Assembly: GCA_024235395.1 (NCBI GenBank) | Contig: JACKMK010000002.1 | Coordinates: 744,001-808,000 of the forward strand | From: Chromatiaceae bacterium | Lineage (GTDB): Bacteria > Pseudomonadota > Gammaproteobacteria > Chromatiales > Chromatiaceae | Reading direction: 5' to 3' | DNA length: 64,000 nt | Part shown: positions 34,510 to 42,805 of the stretch, piece after piece | Layout of the letters: the number at the start of each line of letters is the position of its first letter | Position numbering within the stretch: the first letter of the stretch is position 1 | Notes under the pieces: generated by a model | The model's database searches: none | What the model saw: only the letters and a program-made list of their open reading frames with translations | What the model was told of the DNA's origin: nothing | Program-made: the position numbers and the translations under genes

Positions 34510-35366
34510 TGCCCGATGGCCATCCCTTTGGCCATCGGTTCGATCGGGTGGTCGTCGGAATCGAGCAGCGGTACGTGATAGCCGATCAGGACCTGCTGCA
34601 TCCGCGGTTCGAGGCGGTCGATCAACGCATTGACTTCATGCTTCCATTGCCGTTCGTTGCGTCGCAGCCCCATTGAGACGTTGAATGCCAGGTCGACGCC
34701 GTCGACCTTTGCGGGTAGGGGTGTGACATGCAGCGGTGGTTCCTGGCGCGCGGCCGTATAGCCGGCGATCGGGCCCCAGATGACGGCTACGTCGATGGCC
34801 CCGGATGCCACGTCGCGTACGGCCTGCGTGGCCGGCGTGAAGTAGCGTGTGTCGACGGTCCGCTGGTACGGCTGCACCTGACCCATCAGGCCATACCGTG
34901 CCAGCAGCGTCGCCGGTGGCGTGCCGGCGACCACGCCGATACGCAGTGCACGCAGTGCCGGGTCGTCGAGCGTGGTAACGATGGGTGCGCCGTCATCGCG
35001 TTGCACGAGGCTGTACACCGATCGGTAGTAGGGGTTGGAATTCTGTACCAGTTCGTTGACCGAGGTCACCCCCATCACCAGGTCGCACAACCGTGTCTGC
35101 AGGGTGTTGCGTACGAAACCGACACTCTGCGGCCACCAGCGATACACCAGGGGGCGATGCAGTTCTTCGGCAATCAGCTCGGCGATATGGTTCTCGAAAC
35201 CTTCCATCTCCCTGTTGGAGAACGGCAGGTTGTTGGCATCGCCGCACACCGCGAGATAAGCCGTGTTGCGACCCTCGCGATCGGTCGGCGAGCCCCATGC
35301 AATGCCGGTCGTCAGACCCAGCAGGCCGGTCAGTATCAACACAAGGCAGCGCCGGTCAGACATCAT
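34506..35366 (-). CDS. xoxJ: Quinoprotein dehydrogenase-associated binding protein (MoxJ/XoxJ-like)
   Basis: 286 residues. A signal peptide (CLVLILTGLLGLTTGIAWG) precedes a solute-binding-protein fold (YLAVCGDANNLPFSNREMEG, ENHIAELIAEELHRPLVYRW, TRLCDLVMGVTSVNELVQ). It belongs to the quinoprotein-associated MoxJ family. XoxJ is thought to bind and help activate XoxF rather than to import a solute. It lies in the xoxF-xoxG-xoxJ order typical of lanthanide-dependent methanol oxidation clusters. Confidence 0.9.
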   Translation of the reverse strand: MMSDRRCLVLILTGLLGLTTGIAWGSPTDREGRNTAYLAVCGDANNLPFSNREMEGFENHIAELIAEELHRPLVYRWWPQSVGFVRNTLQTRLCDLVMGVTSVNELVQNSNPYYRSVYSLVQRDDGAPIVTTLDDPALRALRIGVVAGTPPATLLARYGLMGQVQPYQRTVDTRYFTPATQAVRDVASGAIDVAVIWGPIAGYTAARQEPPLHVTPLPAKVDGVDLAFNVSMGLRRNERQWKHEVNALIDRLEPRMQQVLIGYHVPLLDSDDHPIEPMAKGMAIGQ

Positions 35367-35375
35367 CCACGCAGT

Positions 35376-35843
35376 CTATTGTGTGACTTTCGGAAACTTG
35401 TCGGGGCGTGTCGCACCCGGTATCGCGCCGTCGGCGCGCGCCTTGAGGTACGCGAACAGATCCGGGAGATAGGGCAGCACATTCATGTTGTCGGCGAACC
35501 CCGGCATGACGAAATTGTCACGTCCCTGGCGACCGCGCACCACGACATCCACAAACTGCGGAAAGGTCATCTGCTCCATGGACTTCATCAGTGCCGGCGC
35601 GTATGAACTGCCAAGCCCTGCCGGGCCGTGACATACGTGACACTCCGAATGGTAGCGTCGAAAGCCGTTGTAGGTGCCGAAGTCGACCTTGCCTTGCTGC
35701 AGGAAATACGGTTTATCTGCCGAGAACTCGAACTTGCGGTAGTCGCCGCCCGAGTCTGAAATCGCGTGACTGTTGCCGATGATCAGTGCTGTGCCGGCCG
35801 CTATCGTGAACGATGCCCACCGGGTCAGGGTGTTGATGGCCAT
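35376..35843 (-). CDS. xoxG: Cytochrome c, electron acceptor of XoxF
   Basis: 155 residues. The start MAINTLTRWASF at 35843 follows CGAGGAATTTC, with a signal peptide ending near NSHA. The single haem site is CHVCHG (Cys68, Cys71, His72); a likely axial Met lies in FVMPGFADNM. The sequence matches the methanol-metabolism-related c-type cytochrome family. It is downstream of xoxF, separated by a strong stem-loop. It should carry electrons from XoxF to the respiratory chain. Confidence 0.9.
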   Translation of the reverse strand: MAINTLTRWASFTIAAGTALIIGNSHAISDSGGDYRKFEFSADKPYFLQQGKVDFGTYNGFRRYHSECHVCHGPAGLGSSYAPALMKSMEQMTFPQFVDVVVRGRQGRDNFVMPGFADNMNVLPYLPDLFAYLKARADGAIPGATRPDKFPKVTQ

Positions 35844-35910
35844 GAAATTCCTCGCGGGGTGCGTTGGGCGGAACGACCTACAGGCACAACGTGTTCGGCC
35901 GTGTCGTCGG

Positions 35911-35943
35911 GCCGCACCGCCGTCCATCGAACGGCGGTGCGGC
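35911..35943 (-). repeat. Perfect 13-bp stem-loop between xoxF and xoxG
   Basis: GCCGCACCGCCGT (35911-35923) pairs perfectly with ACGGCGGTGCGGC (35931-35943) around a 7-nt loop. It lies 19 nt after the xoxF stop on the minus strand. No T-run follows, so it is probably an mRNA-stabilising or partial-termination element that keeps xoxF above xoxG. Confidence 0.75.
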
Positions 35944-35962
35944 GTTTCGCCTCAGAAGTACC

Positions 35963-37762
35963 TCAGTTGGGCAGCTCGAATACCGTCAGCTGACCGCCGA
36001 GCTGGGTATAGTTGCTCAGCGATGCATAGGCACCGACGGCACCGAGTCCGGCAGTCGGATCGGTGAGGCCGGCGGCCATACCGATGCCGGCCCAGCCGCC
36101 GAGTCCGGACAGGACTGCGACGTACTGCTTGCCGTTGTGCATATAGGTGTTGACGTTGCCGATGATGCCGGACGGCGTCTTGAACTTGTACAGTTCCTTG
36201 CCGCTCTTGGCGTCGACTGCCTTCAGGTAACCCTCCAGGGTGCCGTAGAACACCACGTCACCGGCGGTTGCCAGGGCTCCACTCCACACCGAGAACTGCT
36301 CCGGGTTCGACCAGACGATCTTGCCCTTGTCGGCGTCCCAGGCGATGAAATTGCCCAGGTGGTCGCCGCCCGGCGCCGGGTACATGCTCAGTGTCGCACC
36401 GACATACGGCTGACCGGCGGTATACGAGACGCGGAACGGCTCGTAGTCCATGCAGACATGGTTGGTCGGGACATAGAACAGGCCGGTCTTCGGCGAATAG
36501 CTGGACGGTTGCTGGTCCTTGGAGCCGAGCGCCGCAGGGCAGATGCCGGTGCTGTTGACGTCCTCGCCGTTGTGATGGGTCGAGTACTGTGGGACGACCT
36601 GCGGCCGTCCGGTCTCCATGTCGACATGGGTCGCCCAGTTCACGGCCGGATCGTATTTCTCGGCGACCAGCAGCGCGCCGTTCTCACGATCCAGTGTGTA
36701 GCCGAAGCCGTTACGGTCGAAGTGCACCAGTGCCTTGTGCATCTTGCCGTTGATCTCCTTGTCGACCAGGATCATTTCGTTGATGCCGTCGTAGTCCCAC
36801 TCGTCGTGCGGCGTCATCTGATACACCCACTTCGCCATGCCGGTATCGGCGTCGCGTGCCCAGATGGTCATGGACCAGCGGTTGTCACCGGGACGCTGCA
36901 CCGGGTTCCAGGTGCTCGGGTTGCCGCTGCCGTAGTAGACCAGGTTCAGGTCCGGGTCGTAGGAGTACCAGCCCCAGGTGGTGCCACCGCCGATCTTCCA
37001 TTGGTCGCCTTCCCAGGTGGCGGTTCCGGAATCCTTGCCAACCGGCTGGCCGAGGTGCGTGGTCTTTGCGGGATCCATCAGGGTGTCGGAATCCGGGCCC
37101 ATCGAGTAGCCGCGCCAGACCTGCGATCCGTCTTTGATGTTGTAAGCGGTCAGGTGTCCGCGGACACCGAACTCGCCGCCGGAGATACCGACGTAGACCT
37201 TGTCCTTGACGACCAGTGGCGCACTGGTGCCGGTGGCGCCTTGCTTCGGATCACCGTTGGACACCGACCAGACCTTCTTGCCGGTCTTGGCATCGAGTGC
37301 CACCAGCGTGGCATCGGCCTGGTACAGGAAGATCTTACCGTCGCCATAGGCGACGCCGCGGTTGACCGTGTCGCAGCACATCACCGGGATGACACTGGCG
37401 TCCTGACGCGGTTCATACTTCCAGATGATCCTGCCGTCGTTGTTGAGGTCGAGCGCAAATACGGTGTTGGGGAAGGGTGTGTGTACGTACATCACGTCGC
37501 CGATCACCAGTGGACCGCCCTCGTGGCCGCGCAGCACGCCGGTCGAGAATGTCCAGGCGACCCGCAGGTCTTTCACGTTGTCCGCGTTGATCTGGTCGAG
37601 TTCGCTGTAACGGGTGTTGGCATAGTTGCCGTTCTGCATCACCCAGTCGTTCGGGTTCTGCTGCATCTTGAGCAGCTCGGCATTCGCAAAGGCGCCGCCC
37701 GAGGAGCCGATCGCGAGCGCGATGACGGCCGCTCCCGCGGTGGATTTGAGTCGCATCATCAT
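35963..37762 (-). CDS. xoxF: Lanthanide-dependent methanol dehydrogenase XoxF
   Basis: A 599-residue periplasmic PQQ enzyme oxidising methanol. The start at 37762 has GAGAGG 7 nt upstream, with a signal peptide ending near GAFA. The vicinal disulfide is Cys129-Cys130 (PVMCCDTVNRG). Metal ligands are Glu197 (GGEFGVRG), Asn281 (GSGNPSTW), Asp323 (the catalytic base position) and the extra Asp325 (EWDYDGINE) that distinguishes lanthanide XoxF from calcium MxaF, which has Ala there. Tryptophan-docking propeller repeats run throughout. No mxaFI genes are in the window. It leads the xoxF-xoxG-xoxJ-CxxxCW operon. Confidence 0.97.
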   Translation of the reverse strand: MMMRLKSTAGAAVIALAIGSSGGAFANAELLKMQQNPNDWVMQNGNYANTRYSELDQINADNVKDLRVAWTFSTGVLRGHEGGPLVIGDVMYVHTPFPNTVFALDLNNDGRIIWKYEPRQDASVIPVMCCDTVNRGVAYGDGKIFLYQADATLVALDAKTGKKVWSVSNGDPKQGATGTSAPLVVKDKVYVGISGGEFGVRGHLTAYNIKDGSQVWRGYSMGPDSDTLMDPAKTTHLGQPVGKDSGTATWEGDQWKIGGGTTWGWYSYDPDLNLVYYGSGNPSTWNPVQRPGDNRWSMTIWARDADTGMAKWVYQMTPHDEWDYDGINEMILVDKEINGKMHKALVHFDRNGFGYTLDRENGALLVAEKYDPAVNWATHVDMETGRPQVVPQYSTHHNGEDVNSTGICPAALGSKDQQPSSYSPKTGLFYVPTNHVCMDYEPFRVSYTAGQPYVGATLSMYPAPGGDHLGNFIAWDADKGKIVWSNPEQFSVWSGALATAGDVVFYGTLEGYLKAVDAKSGKELYKFKTPSGIIGNVNTYMHNGKQYVAVLSGLGGWAGIGMAAGLTDPTAGLGAVGAYASLSNYTQLGGQLTVFELPN

Positions 37763-37967
37763 GGTCTTGCCTCTCTGGTGAAATCTTTCTTTGCCGGGAA
37801 ATCCCTGACGTCTGCGATCGTCCGGACGCCGGAGAGCCGTGACTTCGGTTTGCTCGCCGGTCACCCGGTTACAGGGTGCCATTCCCGTCCGCAGGCCGAT
37901 GGATCCGACGCGCCACCGATTGAACCCATGTCCTGAACGGTGCTATCCGGGCCAGCGGTAGAGGAAA

Positions 37968-37983
37968 GGCAGCAACCGTGCCA
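37968..37983 (-). promoter_or_regulatory. Sigma-54-like promoter candidate for xoxF
   Basis: On the minus strand it reads TGGCACG-GTTG-CTGCC: the -24 half is perfect, the -12 half is imperfect, and GG-GC spacing is correct (10 of 12 positions). It lies about 195 nt before the xoxF start, so a long leader would result. Confidence 0.4.
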
Positions 37984-38189
37984 GATTGCCGAGGCACAGG
38001 GAGCGGGGGCGGGCAGGCGCCGCGACGGCATCGCTGGCGCTGCGCTAAGCCGTTAAAAGCAATGGAGAATGGCGGGAATCCGCCGATTCCCGACAGATGT
38101 TCACGTTGAGCGATAGAACATGCGCCGCTGGTGGCGCGAATTGCGTGCGTGTCTGGCCGCCCCAAGCGCTTTGCAGTTGTACCAGCGCT

Positions 38190-38207
38190 GTGTCACAGGG
38201 GTGACAC
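38190..38207. promoter_or_regulatory. Operator-like inverted repeat GTGTCAC-N4-GTGACAC
   Basis: GTGTCAC (38190-38196) and GTGACAC (38201-38207) are a perfect inverted repeat separated by AGGG. It lies 44 nt before the peptidase start and about 210 nt upstream of the xoxF -24 element. Related repeats occur upstream of pqqA, mtoX/SCO1-fds and fhcD/mptG. Confidence 0.55.
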
Positions 38208-38251
38208 CACCGACGCCCGCACGGGTAGACTGTGAGCGATTGTGTCGTTGC

Positions 38252-39223
38252 GTGCGGAAACCCTTGACGGACCTGCTCTATCCCTCTGCCGCCTGCGCCG
38301 AGCCCCTGCATCTCGATGTCGGTGAAGGGCATCGCATCTGCGTTCGCGACTTTGGCAATACCACAGGCCACGCGGTGCTGTTTCTGCACGGCGGGCCGGG
38401 CAGCGGCTGCCGTATCGATCAACACCGGCTGTTCGATCCGACGCACTATCGGGTGCTGCTGGTGGATCAACGCGGCAGCGGGCTGTCGACACCCGGCGGA
38501 GCGGTGAAGGCAAACACCACCGACCGCTTGCTGCAGGATATGGAAACCCTGCGCGACCACCTGGGGATCCGCCGCTGGCTGTTGTTTGGAGGCTCCTGGG
38601 GCGCCACGCTCGCGTTGCGTTATGCGCAGACCCACCCGCACGTCGTATCCGCCCTGGTACTGCGCGGGACCTTCCTCGCGCGTTCCCTGGATCTCGCGTG
38701 GTTCTTTGGCAAGGCCGGCGCGGCCAGGATCTTCCCGCGCGACTATGACGCGTTCGCCGGCCCTGTGCCGAAGCACGAGCGCGAAGACCTGATCGGTGCC
38801 TATCATCGCCGGGTGCACGGCCCGGACACGGCGACCGCGACGACCTGGGCGCGACGCTGGTATGAATGGGGCGATCGCGTTGCGTGCTGGAACCTGTCGG
38901 ATCGCGTGCAGGATGCGGGTCCCGACGCGCGACGCCTGCTCGCCAAGGTCCGCATCGAGACCCATTACGCGCTGAACAGATATTTCCTGGGCGACCGGCC
39001 GCTGCTCGATGGCATCGGGCGGCTGCCGGACGTGCCTGTCACGATCGTGCACGGCGAGCGGGATCTGGTCTGCCCCTGCGAGGCCGCGTGGACGCTGCAC
39101 CACGCCATCCCCGGGTCACGGCTGGAGCTGCTGCCCGACACCGGACACCTGCTGGACGAGCCGGCGATGACGAATGCGTTGATACGCGCGACCGACCGGT
39201 TGCGCGGCGTCTTGAGCGATTGA
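38252..39223 (+). CDS. pip: Proline iminopeptidase (alpha/beta hydrolase)
   Basis: 323 residues from a GTG start (MRKPLTDLLYPSAAC), which matches the family N terminus. An upstream ATG at 38120 would add 44 residues without family similarity. It has the oxyanion motif HGGPGSGCRIDQHRLFDP, the nucleophile GGSWGATLALRYAQ, catalytic Asp in HGERDLVCP and His in LPDTGHLLDEPAM. It cleaves N-terminal proline from peptides. It diverges from xoxF and converges with pqqE. A link to PQQ precursor-peptide degradation is conceivable but speculative. Confidence 0.88.
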   Translation: MRKPLTDLLYPSAACAEPLHLDVGEGHRICVRDFGNTTGHAVLFLHGGPGSGCRIDQHRLFDPTHYRVLLVDQRGSGLSTPGGAVKANTTDRLLQDMETLRDHLGIRRWLLFGGSWGATLALRYAQTHPHVVSALVLRGTFLARSLDLAWFFGKAGAARIFPRDYDAFAGPVPKHEREDLIGAYHRRVHGPDTATATTWARRWYEWGDRVACWNLSDRVQDAGPDARRLLAKVRIETHYALNRYFLGDRPLLDGIGRLPDVPVTIVHGERDLVCPCEAAWTLHHAIPGSRLELLPDTGHLLDEPAMTNALIRATDRLRGVLSD

Positions 39224-39236
39224 TCGTTCCTGTGCG

Positions 39237-39261
39237 CGGTGGTCTCTCGGTGAGACCGCCG
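39237..39261. terminator. Hairpin between convergent pip and pqqE
   Basis: CGGTGGTCTC (39237-39246) pairs with GAGACCGCCG (39252-39261), 10 pairs including one G-U, around a 5-nt loop. It sits in the 57-nt gap between two convergent genes and could end both transcripts, though no strong T-run is present. Confidence 0.55.
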
Positions 39262-39280
39262 GTTTGAATCACAACGATGG

Positions 39281-40423
39281 TCAGAGCTCGCCGGCGATGA
39301 TGCGCTTCGAGTTGCGCATATTGCGAAACACGATAGGTTGCGCACGTGCCTGTTCGTGTGCGGCGTGGATCGACGCCACGCGCTCCGCGAGCTCGGCGTG
39401 GTGCGGCGATTTGCTGCACACCGGATCGGCATTGGTCGCGTCACCGGTCATGAGGTAGGCCTGGCATCGGCAGCCGCCAAAATCCCTGGCGCGTTCCGGA
39501 CAGCTGCGACAGGGCTCTTTCATCCAGTCGTCGCCGCGAAACTTGTTGAAATCGGGTGAATCGCGCCAGATCCATTCGAGCGAATGCTCGCGGACATTGG
39601 GGAATTCCAGCCCCGGCAGTATCCCGGCCGCGTGACATGGCAACGCGGTCCCGTTCGGCGCGACCGCGAGGAATATCCCGCCCCAGCCGCGCATGCAGGG
39701 CTTGGGGCGCTGTTCGTAGTAATCCGGTACCACGTACAGGATGCGCATCTTGCCCTTGAGTTGTTCCTGGTATCTGTGTGCAACGGCCTCGGCCCGCTGC
39801 ACCTGGTCCAGCGTCGGCAGCAGTTGTTCGCGGTTTTTCAATGCCCAGCCGTAGTACTGCGTCGTGGCAAGTTCGACATAGTCGGCGTTCAGTGCATGTG
39901 CGAACTGGATGATGTCTTCGATCTGGTCGGTGTTCTGTCGGTGCAGCACGAAGCACAGCACCATCGGGTAATCGTATTGTTTGACGAGACGCGCCATCTC
40001 CTGCTTGTGACGGAATGACTCGTTGCGCGCGATCCGATTGTTGATCTCCTCGCTGCTCGCCTGGAAACTGATCTGGATATGATCGAGGCCGGCGGCCTTG
40101 AAGCCACGGATGCGCGACTCGTCCATACCGACGCCGGATGTGATCAGGTTGGTGTAGAAACCCAGCGCGTGGGCCTCGGCGATCAGTTCCTCGAGGTCGT
40201 CGCGGACCAGCGGTTCGCCGCCCGAGAACCCGAGTTGCACCGCACCCATGCGCCGCGCCTCGCGAAACACGCGTTTCCATTCTTCGGTGCGAAGTTCGCT
40301 GTCATAGCGCGCAATGTCCACCGGGTTGGAACAATAGGGACACTGCAGCGGGCACTTGTAGGTCAGTTCCGCAAGCAGCCAGTAGGGGTTAGGCAGACTT
40401 GTCTCGGATCCATTGGTGCTCAT
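39281..40423 (-). CDS. pqqE: PQQ biosynthesis radical SAM protein PqqE
   Basis: 380 residues. The radical-SAM cluster motif is CPLQCPYC (Cys24, Cys28, Cys31), followed by the SAM-binding GFSGGEPLVRDDLEELIAEA. The C-terminal SPASM-type cysteines are visible (PKPCMRGW, ALPCHAAG, PCRSCPERARDFGGCRCQAY). PqqE, with PqqD as chaperone, joins Glu and Tyr of the PqqA peptide. It is the last gene of pqqABCDE and overlaps pqqD by 35 nt. Confidence 0.97.
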   Translation of the reverse strand: MSTNGSETSLPNPYWLLAELTYKCPLQCPYCSNPVDIARYDSELRTEEWKRVFREARRMGAVQLGFSGGEPLVRDDLEELIAEAHALGFYTNLITSGVGMDESRIRGFKAAGLDHIQISFQASSEEINNRIARNESFRHKQEMARLVKQYDYPMVLCFVLHRQNTDQIEDIIQFAHALNADYVELATTQYYGWALKNREQLLPTLDQVQRAEAVAHRYQEQLKGKMRILYVVPDYYEQRPKPCMRGWGGIFLAVAPNGTALPCHAAGILPGLEFPNVREHSLEWIWRDSPDFNKFRGDDWMKEPCRSCPERARDFGGCRCQAYLMTGDATNADPVCSKSPHHAELAERVASIHAAHEQARAQPIVFRNMRNSKRIIAGEL

Positions 40424-40676
40424 GTGCGGTACCCAAAAAAGTGAGGACGTCGTTGCTCAGGTTTTCGGCATCTGGAAACTGCCGTTTCAGGTCGTCGATG
40501 AGGGCAGCCACAGTGTGTGCGCCGTCGCAGCGGCGCAGTATCTCGCCGGCAGCCGGATTCAGTTTGATCATGCCTTCGGGATACAGGATCACATAGCCGT
40601 TCTGCGCCTCTTCCCATTGCAGCCGGAAGGTCGGTGCCATTTCCGGCATGGCGGACAGGTCGTAGGGCTCGCTCAT
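40389..40676 (-). CDS. pqqD: PqqA-binding peptide chaperone PqqD
   Basis: 95 residues from MSEPYDLSAMPEMAPTFRLQ. The family core FRLQWEEAQNGYVILYPEGM, KLNPAAGEILRRCDG and VLTFLGTAHEHQWI is complete. PqqD binds the PqqA peptide and presents it to PqqE. It overlaps pqqC by ATGA at its start and pqqE by 35 nt at its end, so translation is tightly coupled. Confidence 0.95.
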   Translation of the reverse strand: MSEPYDLSAMPEMAPTFRLQWEEAQNGYVILYPEGMIKLNPAAGEILRRCDGAHTVAALIDDLKRQFPDAENLSNDVLTFLGTAHEHQWIRDKSA

Positions 40677-41428
40677 TTCGCTGTCTCGACGTTGTGGTAG
40701 GGCGGGCGTTTCTCGATGTATGCCATCCACATGCAGTCGAGCATGGTCCACAGGATGTCGAGCTTGAACTGCAGGACCTCGAGCATGCGTTCCTGCTGCG
40801 CACGCGTGCGGTAGTAGTCGAGCGTGATCTCCAGTCCATGCTGTACGTCGCGCCTCGCCTCGCTGAGGCGTTTGCGGAAATAGCGATAGCCGCGCTCGTC
40901 GATCCACGGGTAGTGTTTCGGCCAGTTGTCGAGACGTGCCTGATGGATCTTGGGTGCGAACAACTCGGTCAGCGACGAACTGGCGGCGACCTCCCAGGGC
41001 TGGCGCCTCGCGAATTCGAGGTAGGCATCGATGGCGAACCGCACACCGGGTAGCAGGAAGCGGTGTGCCAACAGATCTTCGCGGCGCAGCCCGACGGCCT
41101 CGCCGAGCAGCAGCCAGGCCTCGATGCCACCCTCGTCACCGGTGGTGCCATCGTGATCGATGATGCGCTGTGCCCACTGGCGACGAACGTCGCGGTCGGG
41201 ACAGTTCGACATGATCGCGGCATCTTTGCGCGGGATCATCGTCTGGTAGTAAAACCGGTTCGCCACCCACCCCCGGATCGCCTCCTTGTCGAGCTGCCCC
41301 GCGTTCATGCGCTGATGGAATTCGTGGTGAATGTGGTAGTAGCGCTCCTTGTCGCGCAGCTTCTGCTCGAACTCCTCGCGGGTCCACGGTGTGTCGTTGT
41401 CCAAGCCGGGCGATAGCATCGCGTTCAC
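40673..41428 (-). CDS. pqqC: Pyrroloquinoline-quinone synthase PqqC
   Basis: 251 residues, the usual length. This cofactor-free oxidase carries out the final ring closure and oxidation of PQQ. Conserved blocks: HIHHEFHQRMNAGQLDKEAI, WVANRFYYQTMIPRKDAAIM, IDHDGTTGDEGGIEAWLLLG, and FLLPGVRFAIDAYLEFARR. The His residues of the first and third blocks and the YYQ segment are those around the active site. It overlaps both neighbours by 4 nt. Confidence 0.97.
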   Translation of the reverse strand: MNAMLSPGLDNDTPWTREEFEQKLRDKERYYHIHHEFHQRMNAGQLDKEAIRGWVANRFYYQTMIPRKDAAIMSNCPDRDVRRQWAQRIIDHDGTTGDEGGIEAWLLLGEAVGLRREDLLAHRFLLPGVRFAIDAYLEFARRQPWEVAASSSLTELFAPKIHQARLDNWPKHYPWIDERGYRYFRKRLSEARRDVQHGLEITLDYYRTRAQQERMLEVLQFKLDILWTMLDCMWMAYIEKRPPYHNVETAK

Positions 41429-42339
41429 AGTTCGATCTCCATGCCGTCCACGGCGACCTCGATCCCGGCCTCTGTCAGCTGGGCACGCTGCGCGGAGTCT
41501 TCATCGAGGATCGGGTTGGTGTTGTTGATATGGATGAGAATCTTGCGCGGGCGTTCGAGACGTCCGAGCAGTTGCAGGATACCGCCTTCGCCCGACTGGT
41601 CCAGATGACCCATCTCGGCGCCGCGTTTGCTGCTGAAACCGCCGCGGATCATCTCGTCGTCGGTCCACAGCGTGCCGTCGACGAGCACGCAGTCGGCGTC
41701 CTGCATGTAGGCCTCGATGCGTGCGTCGACCTCGCCGAGACCGGGCGCGTAGAACAGGGTCCCGCCGCCGGCAAGGTCACGGATGCGGACGCCGATGTTG
41801 TCACCCGGCACGGTGTTGTGCCTGTGCGGCGAATACGGCGGTGCCTCGCTCTTCAGCGGGACGCCGGTGAATGCCAGGCCCGGTACCTGGGGCATCGTGA
41901 ACTCCAATTCGTCGGTGCCGACCTCGTGCCAATTGACGCCTCGGAAGTGCGAAAGGATGTTGAAGATCGGAAAGCCGGTGCTCAGGTCCTCCTTGACGGC
42001 GGCGGTGCAATAGAGGTCCCAGGGTGCGGTGTGCTCGCGGAGCAACAGCAGGCCGGTGGCATGGTCGATCTGCGCATCGACCAGGAGGATCGCGCCGATC
42101 GCCGTGTCGCGTCGGGTCCGCGCCGGCTGCAGCGCCGGGAAGGCCTCGAGTTGCGCGCGGATGTCGGGCGAGGCGTTGAGCAGCAACCAGTCCTGTCCGT
42201 TGCCGCTGACCGCGATCGAGGACTGTGTGCGCGGCGTCGCGCGAATGCTTCCGGCGCGCACACCGCGACAGTTGGCGCAGTTGCAGTTCCATTGTGGAAA
42301 ACCGCCGCCGGCGGCGGAGCCGAGTACGTGTATCCGCAT
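41425..42339 (-). CDS. pqqB: PQQ biosynthesis protein PqqB
   Basis: 304 residues of the metallo-beta-lactamase fold; thought to hydroxylate the Glu-Tyr intermediate. Family signatures: IHVLGSAAGGGFPQWNCNC at the N terminus, QIDHATGLLLLREH, MGHLDQSGEGGILQLL and ILIHINNTNPILDEDS. The N-terminal Cys-rich segment (NCNCANCRGVR) binds zinc in known structures. It is separated from pqqA by 170 nt containing a strong stem-loop and overlaps pqqC. Confidence 0.97.
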   Translation of the reverse strand: MRIHVLGSAAGGGFPQWNCNCANCRGVRAGSIRATPRTQSSIAVSGNGQDWLLLNASPDIRAQLEAFPALQPARTRRDTAIGAILLVDAQIDHATGLLLLREHTAPWDLYCTAAVKEDLSTGFPIFNILSHFRGVNWHEVGTDELEFTMPQVPGLAFTGVPLKSEAPPYSPHRHNTVPGDNIGVRIRDLAGGGTLFYAPGLGEVDARIEAYMQDADCVLVDGTLWTDDEMIRGGFSSKRGAEMGHLDQSGEGGILQLLGRLERPRKILIHINNTNPILDEDSAQRAQLTEAGIEVAVDGMEIEL

Positions 42340-42457
42340 GGCGTGTCAGCGTCGGTTGGCGCATGCCCGGCGGGCGCTGCGCGGGTGTCGGGTCGGGAAG
42401 GTGCCCGCTAGGGGCGGGTTGCCGGTGCCGGCTGCGTCTCGGCACCCAAGACGCAAT

Positions 42458-42500
42458 TCGGCCCGGGCCCGCGGGCACATTCCGCGGTGACCCGGGCCGA
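42458..42500 (-). repeat. Stem-loop between pqqA and pqqB
   Basis: TCGGCCCGGG (42458-42467) pairs perfectly with CCCGGGCCGA (42491-42500); an inner CCGCGG/CCGCGG pairing (42469-42474 with 42482-42487) extends it. It starts 10 nt after the pqqA stop on the minus strand. It probably acts as an attenuator or stabiliser, giving more pqqA than pqqBCDE message. Confidence 0.7.
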
Positions 42501-42509
42501 TTCCGTAGA

Positions 42510-42584
42510 TCAGCGGTTGTTGATATACAGATTGATTTCGAAGCCCAGACGCAGATCTTCGAACGTTGGGGTACTCCACTGCAT
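42510..42584 (-). CDS. pqqA: PQQ precursor peptide PqqA
   Basis: A 24-residue peptide, MQWSTPTFEDLRLGFEINLY then INNR. The conserved Glu16 and Tyr20 (E-x3-Y) become the PQQ skeleton. AGGAGAAGG lies just before the ATG. It is the first gene of pqqABCDE and is followed by a strong stem-loop, the usual arrangement for making the peptide in excess of the enzymes. Confidence 0.96.
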   Translation of the reverse strand: MQWSTPTFEDLRLGFEINLYINNR

Positions 42585-42678
42585 GGTCCTTCTCCTCACT
42601 GTTGGTGGTTGCCGGCTCACAGCACTTAATGTAGCCCGGATTCACGACTTCGGGCGGCCACATAACCACGGACATATA

Positions 42679-42694
42679 AGCAGATCTGGTGCCA
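42679..42694 (-). promoter_or_regulatory. Sigma-54-like promoter for pqqABCDE
   Basis: On the minus strand it reads TGGCACC-AGAT-CTGCT, 10 of 12 consensus positions with GG-N10-GC spacing. It is nearly identical to the element before the SCO1-fds operon. The predicted start near 42668 leaves about 84 nt of leader before pqqA. Confidence 0.5.
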
Positions 42695-42780
42695 AAGTCG
42701 CCAAGTCCCCTGGCACTAGGCATTGTGGCCGGGTCACCCGACCGGGGTGTGTCCCGCCGGGTGCAATCCGAATCAATGCT

Positions 42781-42798
42781 GTGACGCACAGGTGACAC
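42781..42798. promoter_or_regulatory. Operator-like repeat upstream of pqqA
   Basis: GTGACGC-ACAG-GTGACAC has the same 7+4+7 layout as the perfect repeat at 38190-38207, with an imperfect left half. It is about 88 nt upstream of the pqqA -24 element, a normal distance for an enhancer-binding protein. Confidence 0.45.
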
Positions 42799-42805
42799 GA
42801 TGGGT

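Larger units (their letters stand above)
37763..38251. other. Divergent upstream region of xoxF and proline iminopeptidase
   Basis: I see no gene in these 489 nt, although a long in-frame extension of the peptidase frame runs back to 38120 without family-like sequence. The region contains a -24/-12 element facing xoxF (37968-37983), a 7-bp inverted repeat (CGGGAAT/ATTCCCG, 38073-38092) and the best copy of the GTGTCAC-N4-GTGACAC operator-like repeat (38190-38207). Confidence 0.45.

Noticed and set aside
35864..37936. Rightward frame of 690 codons opposite xoxF
   Set aside because: XoxF on the other strand has all catalytic residues. The antisense translation has no recognisable domain or start site.
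38073..38092. CGGGAAT/ATTCCCG inverted repeat upstream of xoxF as a terminator or operator
   Set aside because: There is no T-run on either strand and no second copy elsewhere in the window, so it gives no support for either role. It is mentioned only within the upstream region.
42700..42720. TGGCAC at 42711 facing right as another sigma-54 promoter
   Set aside because: The GC dinucleotide is not at the required 10-nt distance and no rightward gene starts nearby.
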